Shown one piece after another: positions 25,644 through 34,108 of a DNA stretch of 64,000 bases. The notes beneath the pieces were generated by a model. That model was not told where the DNA came from, did no database searches, and saw only the letters and a program-made list of their open reading frames with translations. Source of the stretch: an uncultured Lachnospiraceae bacterium (lineage in GTDB: Bacteria; Bacillota; Clostridia; Lachnospirales; Lachnospiraceae). Numbering within the stretch: the first letter of the stretch is position 1; the number at the start of each line of letters is the position of its first letter. Made by a program: the position numbers and the translations under genes. The stretch covers positions 62,001 through 126,000 of the forward strand of contig CAJTUA010000001.1 in NCBI GenBank assembly GCA_910579615.1, written 5' to 3'.

Positions 25644-26559
25644 TTCTTTCCCCCATTTCTGATACGCTTTTTGCGTTCATCTTTTTGCTGCCCGTTCCAA
25701 CAGCACCAGCCTTTGTGCACTTCACATCCGGTACGCCATCTTTCCGATACGCATACAGCGCGACCTTCATTCCGTTCGCCGCTATGACCTGCCCGCCTGT
25801 CTCCTGCATTTTTCCTGGACGGATATAGCGCGTTGTAATATTTCTTGTAAAATTGGATGGTGGGTACAGGCTGCCCGATACCGCCTCATATGCTTCGCGC
25901 AAATCGGTCATCGTAAACGCCAGCTTATTTTCCAACAATTCAAAACCAATATCCGTGTAATTTAATTTGCCCCGGATGCGGTTTATGCCCTCGCGCACAA
26001 TTTTCGCGTGGTCAAAAGCAAGCTCCGCTTCCGAAAACATAATTACCTGTTCCTCGTTCATAAAGACGAACGACCCGTCCATGCGCTCCTTTATCTGGAA
26101 CAGGTACGCCTCCTTCGCGTCATCCCCGCTGCGGCAGCGCCCTGCCAGGCTGTTTTTTGGTGCCAGACCAAGATACGCAACGGAAATCACACGCATCCGT
26201 GGGTCGCGCCCCACCTCGCCGAAGGTCGCCAACTGCTCCATGTACACATCCGTTAAGTTGGTTTCCTCAAAAAGCTCCCGCCTCGCCGCCGTATCAATGC
26301 TCTCATCAATGCCCACAAAGCCGCCCGGCAGCGCCCAGCAGTGCCGGAACGGGTGGTTTGCCCGCTGAATCAAAAGAACGGAAAGCTCCCCGCGCTTTGA
26401 AAGCGTGAACACCAGAATATCCGCCGTAACGGATGGCCGTTCGTAGTCGCCCGGTTTGTAATTTTTGAGAAATTCTTCCTCCGTGATGTCGTCGAAAGAA
26501 AGCGGATGTTCTCGCCGCTCCATTATCGTTTTCTCTGCTTCCAATCCATCTTTCCGCAT
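25633..26559 (-). CDS. nrtR: NUDIX-type regulator of NAD metabolism (NrtR-like)
   Basis: The 308-residue protein has an N-terminal NUDIX domain with an intact-looking box (GIDESIDTAARRELFEETNL) and a C-terminal winged-helix region (about residues 190-270, including KLAFTMTDLREAYEAVSG). This is the NrtR architecture, in which an ADP-ribose-related ligand releases DNA. The start MRKDGLEAE is chosen because it follows AAGGAGTGACGTT; an ATG at 26634 would lie almost at the transcription start. It heads nrtR-pncA-pncB and sits beside an operator-like palindrome, so autoregulation is likely. A fully catalytic NUDIX hydrolase is the alternative. Confidence 0.85.
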   Translation of the reverse strand: MRKDGLEAEKTIMERREHPLSFDDITEEEFLKNYKPGDYERPSVTADILVFTLSKRGELSVLLIQRANHPFRHCWALPGGFVGIDESIDTAARRELFEETNLTDVYMEQLATFGEVGRDPRMRVISVAYLGLAPKNSLAGRCRSGDDAKEAYLFQIKERMDGSFVFMNEEQVIMFSEAELAFDHAKIVREGINRIRGKLNYTDIGFELLENKLAFTMTDLREAYEAVSGSLYPPSNFTRNITTRYIRPGKMQETGGQVIAANGMKVALYAYRKDGVPDVKCTKAGAVGTGSKKMNAKSVSEMGERNEK

Positions 26560-26635
26560 AACGTCACTCCTTTCCCACATTTCGCCCTTCTTTCGTTTTT
26601 TCCCTTCCACCTGAATAATAAGTCGATTTTTCATA

Positions 26636-26665
26636 TGATTATTGATATTATAATCAAATGATTAT
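26636..26665. promoter_or_regulatory. Putative NrtR operator
   Basis: TGATTAT (26636-26642), ATAATCA (26650-26656) and TGATTAT (26659-26665) form two overlapping inverted repeats, with 7-bp and 2-bp spacers. They cover the -10 and most of the spacer of the nrtR promoter. Confidence 0.65.
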
Positions 26666-26675
26666 TATTTGTCAA
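26647..26675 (-). promoter_or_regulatory. Consensus sigma-A promoter of nrtR-pncA-pncB
   Basis: TTGACA, 17 bp, TATAAT: a perfect match, overlapped by the palindromic half-sites, as expected for strong but repressed transcription. Confidence 0.92.
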
Positions 26676-26722
26676 CAGAAAAGAGAAAAAAGTAAAATAT
26701 TTTGTCCGGACAGGTCCGGAAC

Positions 26723-26774
26723 AAAAAGCCGGTCTGCCAAGTCCAGATTTTATTCTAACCTTGGCAGACCGGTT
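26723..26774 (-). terminator. Intrinsic terminator after the broken GNAT gene
   Basis: CTTGGCAGACCGG pairs with CCGGTCTGCCAAG around an 18-nt loop, then CTTTTTG on the minus strand. It ends the DUF362-GNAT transcript before nrtR. Confidence 0.85.
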
Positions 26775-26897
26775 CGGAATTACATTACATTGCCTTCCTT
26801 TTTCATATTTTTTCGAACAATTTCATTTTTCAGACCATTACAGGGAATCAAGCTGCTTCGAGTTCATCCTTTTCCCACATGAGCCGCCGTCCCTGGC

Positions 26898-27377
26898 TTA
26901 ATAACATATTTTCAGCATATAGCTGTCCTCCACAATCTCACCGGAATCCTGAAACCCTGCTTTCTGATAGCATCGCTTCGCCCGCTCATTCCCGATTTCC
27001 GGGTCGATAAAAATCTCCTTTACCTGCGGATATTTCGCATGGAGGAACGAAACCATCTGTTTCAATGCTTCTGTCCCATAACCGCAGTTTCTCTCCTGTA
27101 AAATGCCAATCCACATATCAAGTCCAATGGTCGCCGTGTCCTGGATATAATACTAAATAAAACCGATGGATTCGTCATCCCTCAAAATAAAATACGGAAA
27201 TACCGTTGTCGGATTTTTTACCCTGGAACCATATTTTTCAATAATCCTCTCAAGGGGAACCGGCGGTTCGCCTTTTTCATCACACCACACCCATTCCTGC
27301 AGCTCCGGCTCCGAAAACCATTCACGCATCGCAACGTAATCTTCCATTGTATCTTCCATCAATCTCAAAGATATCAT
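26898..27377 (-). pseudogene. GNAT acetyltransferase with in-frame amber codon (AAC(6')-like)
   Basis: Read through one TAG at 27153-27155, the frame gives a complete acetyltransferase of about 159 residues. Its N-terminus is MISLRLMEDTMEDYVAMREW, then EWVWCDEKGE, GFI-stop-YYIQDTATIGLDMWIG, GYGTEALKQMVSFL and a GNAT C-terminus with NERAKRCYQKAGF. Both halves are in the same frame with no indel. In relatives the stop position is usually Gln (IGYIQYY), so CAG to TAG is the simplest change. The fold resembles aminoglycoside 6'-acetyltransferases, but resistance is not implied. The start follows GGGAGGAAACT. It is either a recent pseudogene or a readthrough gene. Confidence 0.8.
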
Positions 27378-27393
27378 AGTTTCCTCCCTCATA

Positions 27394-28617
27394 TCAAATC
27401 TTCACCAATTCATATTGGTCTGTCCCAAGTCCGATTTTTACCGCGTGCGCAATGCAGGAACGCCACTCCGTATCCGGATGCACCATGTGGAAATAATCGT
27501 GCCCTCCGCATTTTTCCTGACCGTCCTGCGCTCTCTCTTTCGCATCCAAATGTCCGCTGCCATGTCCGTCCCCGCCATCCCCTACTTTCCCGTTCTTTGC
27601 CGCACACCGCTCTTGCGCTATATGCTTTGCAAGCTGCTCACCCAATTCACTCTCCTTTATCGGCTCCGCCTGATTGCACAAATCGGTGCACGCCTGGTCA
27701 AGCGCCACTGGGTCAAAGGATGCCAGCATTCCGATATCCGCGATAATCGGGATATCATTTTCCGAATGGCAGTCGCAGTTCGGTGACACATCACAGATGA
27801 GCGAAATATGAAAACACGGTCGGTCCTTGCACACCGCAAGACTGTACTCTGCCATTTTATAATTGAGTACCGCAACCGAATCCGCAAAATCTGCTGCAAT
27901 CACATCCTTCGGGCAAACCGCTAAGCATCTGCCGCAGCCGACGCATTTGTCATGGTCAATCGTCGCCTTGCCATTTTCGATGACTGGTGCGCCGTGTGCA
28001 CAGATTCTGCGGCACGCACCACAGCCAATGCACCCGCCCTGATTCACACTCGGCTTCCCCTCGCAGTGCTGTTCCATCTTGCCCGCACGGGAGCCGCAGC
28101 CCATGCCGATATTTTTGATTGCACCGCCGAAGCCCGCCATCTCATGCCCCTTAAAATGCGAGAGCGAAATAAACACATCCGCATCCATGATGGCGTGCCC
28201 GATTTTCGCCTCCTTGACATACTCCCCGTCAATCGGCACAAGTGTCTCATCCGTTCCCTTCAGCCCGTCCGCAATGATGACATGGCAACCTGTCTGGAGC
28301 GGCGAAAAACCATTGACATAGGCAGTCTCCAAATGGTCGAGCGCATTCTTGCGGCTGCCGACATAGAGCGTGTTGCAGTCCGTAAGGAACGGTCTGCCGC
28401 CAAGTTCTTTGACATAATCCGCCACCACCTTAGCGTAGTTCGGACGCAGGAAAGCAAGATTGCCGTACTCGCCAAAATGGAGTTTGATGGCGGTGTATTT
28501 GTCCGTGAAGTCGATTTTTTCAAAGCCTGCTGTTTTCATCAGGCGGTGGAGCTTTTGGAGCAGGTTCTCGTTTCCGTTCGTTTTAAACGTTGTGAAATAT
28601 ACTTTTGCGCTTTGCAT
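27394..28617 (-). CDS. DUF362 / 4Fe-4S ferredoxin protein
   Basis: The 407-residue cytoplasmic protein has an N-terminal DUF362 domain (AIKLHFGEYGNLAFLRPNYA, SLSHFKGHEMAGFGGAIKN) with two inserted 4Fe-4S motifs, CIGCGACRRIC and CVGCGRCLAVC. The function of the family is unsettled; it is probably a redox or electron-transfer protein. Near the C-terminus a Gly/His/Asp-rich low-complexity insertion of about 45 residues is present (from RCAAKNGKVG to KCGGHDYFH). The ribosome-binding site is AGGAGGTATGACCC. The next gene in the operon is the broken GNAT gene. Confidence 0.85.
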   Translation of the reverse strand: MQSAKVYFTTFKTNGNENLLQKLHRLMKTAGFEKIDFTDKYTAIKLHFGEYGNLAFLRPNYAKVVADYVKELGGRPFLTDCNTLYVGSRKNALDHLETAYVNGFSPLQTGCHVIIADGLKGTDETLVPIDGEYVKEAKIGHAIMDADVFISLSHFKGHEMAGFGGAIKNIGMGCGSRAGKMEQHCEGKPSVNQGGCIGCGACRRICAHGAPVIENGKATIDHDKCVGCGRCLAVCPKDVIAADFADSVAVLNYKMAEYSLAVCKDRPCFHISLICDVSPNCDCHSENDIPIIADIGMLASFDPVALDQACTDLCNQAEPIKESELGEQLAKHIAQERCAAKNGKVGDGGDGHGSGHLDAKERAQDGQEKCGGHDYFHMVHPDTEWRSCIAHAVKIGLGTDQYELVKI

Positions 28618-28663
28618 GGGTCATACCTCCTGAATTGTTGTTTGGGTGAAAAGAATTTTAGGT

Positions 28664-28692
28664 AGTATAGCAGAAAAAATGAGGGATGTCGA
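28664..28692 (-). promoter_or_regulatory. Sigma-A promoter of the DUF362 gene
   Basis: TCGACA, 17 bp, TATACT, 47 bp before the start codon. Confidence 0.75.
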
Positions 28693-28723
28693 TGGAGAAT
28701 CTGATACTTTTTATGCCAAAGGC

Positions 28724-28752
28724 TTCCCATAAAACTAATTTTGTGCTATTAT
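28724..28752 (+). promoter_or_regulatory. Possible promoter of the AAA-ATPase-like gene
   Basis: TTCCCA, 17 bp, TATTAT, about 34 bp before the ATG. The -35 is weak. Confidence 0.4.
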
Positions 28753-28785
28753 TGGAACAGAACAAAATTCAGGAGGGGGTATCAT

Positions 28786-30483
28786 ATGGCAAGGACTGTT
28801 GCAATCGGAATACAGGATTTTGAGACCATTATCTCAAAAAACTGCTTTTATGTGGACAAAACTGATTTTATCCGGCAGTGGTGGGAAAATGAAGACAGCG
28901 TGACCCTGATGACCCGCCCAAGGCGTTTTGGCAAGACCTTAACCATGAGTATGGTAGAGCGGTTTTTTTCCGTGAAATATGCCGGGCAGGGAGAATTGTT
29001 CTCCGGCTTAAACATCTGGAAGGAAGAAAAATACCGCTCTTTGCAGGGCACCTACCCCGTCATTAGCCTTTCTTTTGCGCCAATCAAGAAAATGAGGGAT
29101 TTTTCTGCCATGCGCAGGCAGATGTGCCGGTTGATTTACGAACAGTATAATCAATACAATTTTTTGCTGAATGTTGACGGATTGATGGATGCAAAGGAAA
29201 AAGAACTTTTTGATGCCGTGTCAATGGACATGGACGAGGAGATTGCAGCCATGTCGCTGAATATGCTCTCGAAATTGCTGATGCGGCATTATGGGCGAAA
29301 GGTAATTATCCTGTTGGATGAGTACGATACACCGATGCAGGAGGCGTTTGTTGCCGGATACTGGCCAGAAATCGTGGCATTTACCAGAAATCTCTTTCAT
29401 GCTACCTTTAAGACGAACCCGTATCTGGAACGGGCAATCCTGACAGGGATTACGAGGGTCAGCAAAGAGTCGATTTTTTCTGATTTGAATCACCTTATGG
29501 TCATAACAAGTACTTCAAACAAATACGCGGATTCTTTTGGTTTCACGCAACCAGAAGTCTCTGCCGCTTTGCGTGAATTTGGAATTTCTGATTTGGAGTC
29601 CAATGTCAAAGACTGGTATGATGGATTTACATTCGGGAACAAGACAGATATTTATAACCCCTGGTCTATCATCAATTTCCTGAACGAAAGAAAATTTTCC
29701 GCCTACTGGGCAAACACGAGCAGCAACGACCTTATCGGGAAATTAATCCGCGAAGGCAGCCGCGAAGTAAAGCTTATCATGGAAAATCTGCTAAACGGCG
29801 GCACACTTTGCACAAAGCTTGATGAGCAGATTGTTTTTAACCAACTTAACCAAAGCGAGGAAGCCATCTGGAGCCTGCTGCTTGCAAGCGGCTACTTGAA
29901 GGTGGAGACACACACCATAAATGCAAAGACCGGAGAAGATGAATATGTTTTAAAACTCACGAACAAAGAAGTAAAACTGATGTTCCGCCGGATGATTGGC
30001 GGCTGGTTCAAGGTCTGTTCCTCCGAATATAATGATTTCATTAAGGCTCTCTTAATCGGCGATGTCGATGCGATGAACGAGTATATGAACCGAGTCGCCC
30101 TTATCACCTTCAGCAATTTTGACACAGGAAACAAACCTTCAAAAACCGCGCAGCCAGAGCGTTTCTACCACGGCTTCGTGCTTGGGTTGATGATGGACTT
30201 ATCAAACCGCTACCTGATTACTTCCAACCATGAAAGTGGCTTTGGGCGCTATGATGTGATGCTTGAACCTTTGCAGGGCAACGAAAAGGATGATGCAATT
30301 ATTCTGGAATTTAAGGTTCATCAGCCGAAAAGGGAAAAGAATCTGGAGGAGACGGTAAAGGCGGCATTGCGGCAGATTGAGGAAAAAAATTATGCCGCTA
30401 TGCTTGTTGCAAGGGGGATTCCGGAAGGGCGGGTTCGCAAGTATGGGTTTGCGTTTGAGGGGAAAGAGGTGTTGATTGGGTAA
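28786..30483 (+). CDS. AAA-ATPase-like / PD-(D/E)XK nuclease domain protein
   Basis: The 565-residue protein starts MARTVAIGIQDFETIISKNC after AGGAGGGGGTATCAT. The N-terminal half is an AAA-ATPase-like domain: DKTDFIRQWWE, a Walker A-like RPRRFGKTLTMSM and Walker B-like VIILLDEYDTPMQ. The C-terminal part is a DUF1703/PD-(D/E)XK-type domain with GFGRYDVMLEP and AIILEFKVHQP. These proteins are abundant multicopy genes in Lachnospiraceae and Bacteroidetes with no settled function. It is a lone plus-strand gene between minus-strand operons, consistent with horizontal acquisition. Confidence 0.88.
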   Translation: MARTVAIGIQDFETIISKNCFYVDKTDFIRQWWENEDSVTLMTRPRRFGKTLTMSMVERFFSVKYAGQGELFSGLNIWKEEKYRSLQGTYPVISLSFAPIKKMRDFSAMRRQMCRLIYEQYNQYNFLLNVDGLMDAKEKELFDAVSMDMDEEIAAMSLNMLSKLLMRHYGRKVIILLDEYDTPMQEAFVAGYWPEIVAFTRNLFHATFKTNPYLERAILTGITRVSKESIFSDLNHLMVITSTSNKYADSFGFTQPEVSAALREFGISDLESNVKDWYDGFTFGNKTDIYNPWSIINFLNERKFSAYWANTSSNDLIGKLIREGSREVKLIMENLLNGGTLCTKLDEQIVFNQLNQSEEAIWSLLLASGYLKVETHTINAKTGEDEYVLKLTNKEVKLMFRRMIGGWFKVCSSEYNDFIKALLIGDVDAMNEYMNRVALITFSNFDTGNKPSKTAQPERFYHGFVLGLMMDLSNRYLITSNHESGFGRYDVMLEPLQGNEKDDAIILEFKVHQPKREKNLEETVKAALRQIEEKNYAAMLVARGIPEGRVRKYGFAFEGKEVLIG

Positions 30484-30507
30484 CGTGTTGGAGTGCGTTA
30501 CCCAATC
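30474..30507 (+). terminator. Stem-loop at the end of the AAA-ATPase-like gene
   Basis: GATTGGGTAACG pairs perfectly with CGTTACCCAATC around a 10-nt loop; the stop codon lies inside the left arm. No long T-run follows, so terminator activity is uncertain. Confidence 0.5.
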
Positions 30508-30554
30508 ATTATCATAGAAGACCTGCATTTACAGACTTTTATTCACACACTCCC

Positions 30555-32228
30555 TCACACCATCCCCTTACACTCCATCACCATCTCCCTATCATCCATA
30601 TGGTGCTTCACCCCGCAAATCTCCTGATAATCCTCATGCCCTTTCCCCGCAATAATTATAATATCCCCCTCCCGCGCATTCTTAATACAATACTGTATCG
30701 CCTCTTTCCGGTCTGCAATCGCCAAATACTCCCCATCCGCCTTTTTCACCCCAGTGATAATATCCGCGATAATATCCTCCGGCTTCTCATAGCGCGGATT
30801 GTCCGTCGTCACAATGGTAAGGTCGGCGTAGCGCGAGGAAATCTCGCCCATCTCAAACCTGCGGTCGCGGGAGCGGTTGCCGCCGCAGCCAAACAGGCAG
30901 ACGAGACGGCTTGGATTGTACTCCCGGATGGTGGTCAGCAGACTTTTTAAGCTCATTGCATTATGCGCGTAGTCCACCATTACCGTGAATTTCTCCGATA
31001 TCGGCACGAGTTCCACCCTCCCGCGCACCTTGGCGTTTAAGAGCGCTTCCTTGATGGTTTCTGGCGCGACGCCAAGCTCAAGGCAGATTGCTGCGGCTGT
31101 CATGGAATTATAGACCGTAAATTTTCCCGGAATGTTGACCTGCACATCAAAATCTGCTTCCCCTGCAAGATGGTATGCAACCGCCAGACCGCCTTTTCCG
31201 GTATGTAAGTGCACATTCTCGGCTCTCAGGGCATAACCGGAGGAATGTGAAATCCCGCCCCCTTCTCCGCTAATTCCAGGCTGGCTCTTTCCTTCTTCTG
31301 ACAAACCCACCGTATCTTCCCCAATCCCAAACTTCTTCACCGGGCAAGCCGCGCCGGAAAGCACAGTCTGCCAATGCGCATCGTCCGCATTGACAAGCGC
31401 CATGTTACACTGCCTGAAAAGCATTCCCTTGCACGCCATATACTCCTCAAAGCTCGCATGTTCGCCCGGACCGATATGGTCTGGCTCAATGTTCATCAGC
31501 ACCGCATAATCGAAAATTACGCCGCCCACACGGTACTGCATCAGCCCCTGCGAGGAGACTTCCATGACAACGCAGGTACAGCCTGCCTTTACCATACGGT
31601 CAAAATACTGGTACAAAAGATAGGATATCGGCGTTGTATTGTCCGATGCAATGTGCTCCGTGCCAATCAGGGTTTCGATTGTGCCGATAAGCCCGGCCTT
31701 GATGCCTGCATGTGTCAGGACGGAATAAACCATATATGCGGTTGTTGTCTTGCCTTTTGTGCCGGTAATGCCAATGGTGGTCAGTTTTTTCTCCGGATGC
31801 CCAAAATAGGCGGCGGAAAGGTATGCAAGCGCCTTGCGCGTCTCCTTCACGCGCACGACGGTCACGGATGCCTCTTTCCCAAAGTTCTGCGAAGGGGAAG
31901 GCTTCCCCCCGTCGCTCGTCCCTTGCAATGCGCCACCCTTGTCACCACCCTCGTTCGGGATTTGGCGCACTTTTGCCCCACACGCCGGATTTTCCCCCTT
32001 CTCCCACGCTGCGGTCTTTTCCTCATTCTCCACAACAAGCGCCACCGCGCCTTTTTCCACCGCTGCCGAAAGGTAATCATGCCCATCGCTTCGCACGCCC
32101 GAAAGCGCCACGAAAACACAGCCTGGCACGACCTTCCTGGAATCGTAAACAATATCCGAAACCTCTATGCTGGTATCCCCCGATACCCGCTCCACTTCCA
32201 CTTCTTTCAACAAATCCTGTAATGTCAT
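30555..32228 (-). CDS. murE: UDP-MurNAc-tripeptide ligase MurE
   Basis: MurE adds the third residue to the peptidoglycan stem peptide. The ATP loop ITGTKGKTTTAYMV and the DNPR motif (TTDNPRYEKP) are present; DNPR indicates meso-diaminopimelate specificity. Start MTLQDLL follows GAGGTGGCGT. The 557-residue length exceeds the usual 490 because of two Gly/Ser/Glu-rich insertions: about 45 residues after VVENEEKTAAWEKG, and about 30 residues around EEGKSQPGISGEGGG. The gene is isolated from other mur genes. Confidence 0.94.
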   Translation of the reverse strand: MTLQDLLKEVEVERVSGDTSIEVSDIVYDSRKVVPGCVFVALSGVRSDGHDYLSAAVEKGAVALVVENEEKTAAWEKGENPACGAKVRQIPNEGGDKGGALQGTSDGGKPSPSQNFGKEASVTVVRVKETRKALAYLSAAYFGHPEKKLTTIGITGTKGKTTTAYMVYSVLTHAGIKAGLIGTIETLIGTEHIASDNTTPISYLLYQYFDRMVKAGCTCVVMEVSSQGLMQYRVGGVIFDYAVLMNIEPDHIGPGEHASFEEYMACKGMLFRQCNMALVNADDAHWQTVLSGAACPVKKFGIGEDTVGLSEEGKSQPGISGEGGGISHSSGYALRAENVHLHTGKGGLAVAYHLAGEADFDVQVNIPGKFTVYNSMTAAAICLELGVAPETIKEALLNAKVRGRVELVPISEKFTVMVDYAHNAMSLKSLLTTIREYNPSRLVCLFGCGGNRSRDRRFEMGEISSRYADLTIVTTDNPRYEKPEDIIADIITGVKKADGEYLAIADRKEAIQYCIKNAREGDIIIIAGKGHEDYQEICGVKHHMDDREMVMECKGMV

Positions 32229-32321
32229 ACGCCACCTCATTTTATTTTGTTCTGTTACTACAGTTTACGGCTAATTTGCCCACCCCGTTTCTGCTACGCA
32301 TCCTCCCATCCCCCACAACCC

Positions 32322-32357
32322 AAAAATTCCACGGGCATATCATGCCCGTGGAAAATC
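32322..32357 (-). terminator. Intrinsic terminator after glgA
   Basis: TTCCACGGGCAT and ATGCCCGTGGAA form a perfect 12-bp stem with a 3-nt loop, followed on the minus strand by TTTTTG. Confidence 0.85.
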
Positions 32358-32400
32358 CCCTGGGGCGGCCTGCCCGTTGTCCAGGCCGTTCCCCTTCATC

Positions 32401-33837
32401 CTACATTCTGTTATATAAATCCTCATACTTCTTCGCCGACGCAGCCCACGAGAAATCCGCCGCCATGCCGCGGTCAATAATCTTGTTCCATTCGCGCCTG
32501 TGGTTGTAATACACATCCTTCGCGTAGCGAACCGTGCCAAGCATCTCATGTGCGTTGTAATTGCAGAAACCAAAGCCCGTACCCGTGCCCTCGTACTGGT
32601 TGTACGGCTGTACGGTATCGCGCAGGCCGCCCGTCTCACGCACAATTGGTACCGTGCCGTAGCGCAGGCTCATCAGCTGGCTTAAGCCGCACGGCTCAAA
32701 CAGCGACGGCATCAAAAACGCATCACACGCCGCATAAATGCGGTGGGAGCGCTCATTTGAATAGAAAATGTTCGCCGAAACGCGGTTGCTGTATTTCCAT
32801 GCAAAATGCCGGAACAGATGCTCGTATTTCTCCTCGCCGGTACCAAGGACAACAAGCTGTGTATCCTCCGCACAGATTTCCTCAATCACATAGTCAATCA
32901 AGTCAAAGCCCTTCTGGTCGGTCAGACGTGAAACAATACCAATCATAAACTTCTTATCGTCCACCTCAAGCCCTAACTCCTCCTGAAGCGCGCGCTTATT
33001 CTTCACTTTCTCCTTGCGGAAATTCTTTGCGTTGTAATTCTGTACGATAAACGAATCCGTCTCCGGGTTATACTCATCGTAATCAATCCCGTTTACAATG
33101 CCAACTAAGCGGTTCGACTTCGCATTCATCAGGCCGTCCAGACCCTCGCCGTAGAATGGCATCTTAATCTCATTCGCATAGGAATCACTCACGGTCGTCA
33201 CATAATCCGCATAGACGATGCCGCCCTTTAAATAGTTCGCATCCCCGTATGCCTCAAGCTTATCCGGCGCAAAATAATAATCGCCAAGTCCTGTGATGTT
33301 TTTTACTGTCTTCTTATCCCAGATGCCCTGGAATTTCAGGTTGTGGATAGTCATGATGGTCTTGATGCCGCGGAAAAACTCACCGCCCTGGAAGCTGTCG
33401 TGTAAGTACACCGGAACAAGTCCGGTCTGCCAGTCATGGCAGTGGATAATATCTGGGCGGAAATCAATCACCGGAAGCGCCGAGAGGCACGCGCGGCTGA
33501 AAAATGCAAATTTTTCGATATCCTCGTAAATATTTCCGTATGGCTTCATGCCCGCGAAATAGAACTCATTGTCAATGAAATAGAATGTAATCCCGTCTAC
33601 GACCGACTCAAGTACACCGACATACTGGCTGCGCCAGTTCAGTTCCATGTAAAAATGTGTCTTGTACTGCATGTTCTGCTTGAATTTATCCGGAATCATC
33701 ATGTATTTCGGAAGCATAACCCTGACATCGAACTGCTCCTTGTCAAGATATTTCGGCAACGAGCCTACTACATCCGCCAAACCGCCTGTCTTTACAAATG
33801 GCACACACTCCGACGCAACAAACAATACCTTTTTCAT
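32401..33837 (-). CDS. glgA: Glycogen synthase
   Basis: GlgA transfers glucose from ADP-glucose to alpha-glucan chains. The 478-residue length and the N-terminal KTGGLADVVGSLPK motif are standard for GT5 enzymes. NGIDYDEYNP, GIVSRLTDQKGFDLI and PSLFEPCGLSQLMSLRYGTV form the nucleotide-sugar site. The start MKKVLFVASE follows GGAGGGCAAAGG. It is alone rather than in a glgBCD operon. It follows spo0A across a highly structured 270-bp intergenic region. Confidence 0.95.
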   Translation of the reverse strand: MKKVLFVASECVPFVKTGGLADVVGSLPKYLDKEQFDVRVMLPKYMMIPDKFKQNMQYKTHFYMELNWRSQYVGVLESVVDGITFYFIDNEFYFAGMKPYGNIYEDIEKFAFFSRACLSALPVIDFRPDIIHCHDWQTGLVPVYLHDSFQGGEFFRGIKTIMTIHNLKFQGIWDKKTVKNITGLGDYYFAPDKLEAYGDANYLKGGIVYADYVTTVSDSYANEIKMPFYGEGLDGLMNAKSNRLVGIVNGIDYDEYNPETDSFIVQNYNAKNFRKEKVKNKRALQEELGLEVDDKKFMIGIVSRLTDQKGFDLIDYVIEEICAEDTQLVVLGTGEEKYEHLFRHFAWKYSNRVSANIFYSNERSHRIYAACDAFLMPSLFEPCGLSQLMSLRYGTVPIVRETGGLRDTVQPYNQYEGTGTGFGFCNYNAHEMLGTVRYAKDVYYNHRREWNKIIDRGMAADFSWAASAKKYEDLYNRM

Positions 33838-34108
33838 CCTTTGCCCTCCTCTTTTCTGCCGCAATATTCGCTTTTTCGAAAGTTGCTTGCTTGGCTCTTT
33901 GCAGACATTATACCATGTCCTTTGGACATGCTTCCCTCCAGGGGATGCACACGATTCGCCACGGAAATTGTCCTCCCTTTGGTCGGACGGCGAATCGGCG
34001 CAGGTATAATGCTTTGCAGACATTATACCATATCTTCCCTCTTTCGAAAAGAGGGCAAAATGATTTTTTTCATCGATGTGCAAATATTGCCCCTGCAATC
34101 TTCTTCCT
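33838..34108. other. Structured spo0A/glgA intergenic region
   Basis: In order on the plus strand: a direct repeat (33897-33916), palindrome CATGTCC/GGACATG (33914-33930), stem GATTCGCC/GGCGAATC (33953-33996), 9-bp palindrome GGTATAATG/CATTATACC (34003-34029), the second direct repeat (34012-34031) and a CCCTCTTT/AAAGAGGG hairpin (34037-34055). TATAAT occurs inside both direct repeats on the minus strand, so two promoters for glgA or a small RNA are possible. Confidence 0.55.

Noticed and set aside
28786..30483. Transposase or integrase reading of the plus-strand gene
   Set aside because: Motifs (RRFGKT, LLDEYDTP, EFKVHQP) fit AAA-ATPase-like/PD-(D/E)XK proteins, and no terminal inverted repeats or target duplications flank it.
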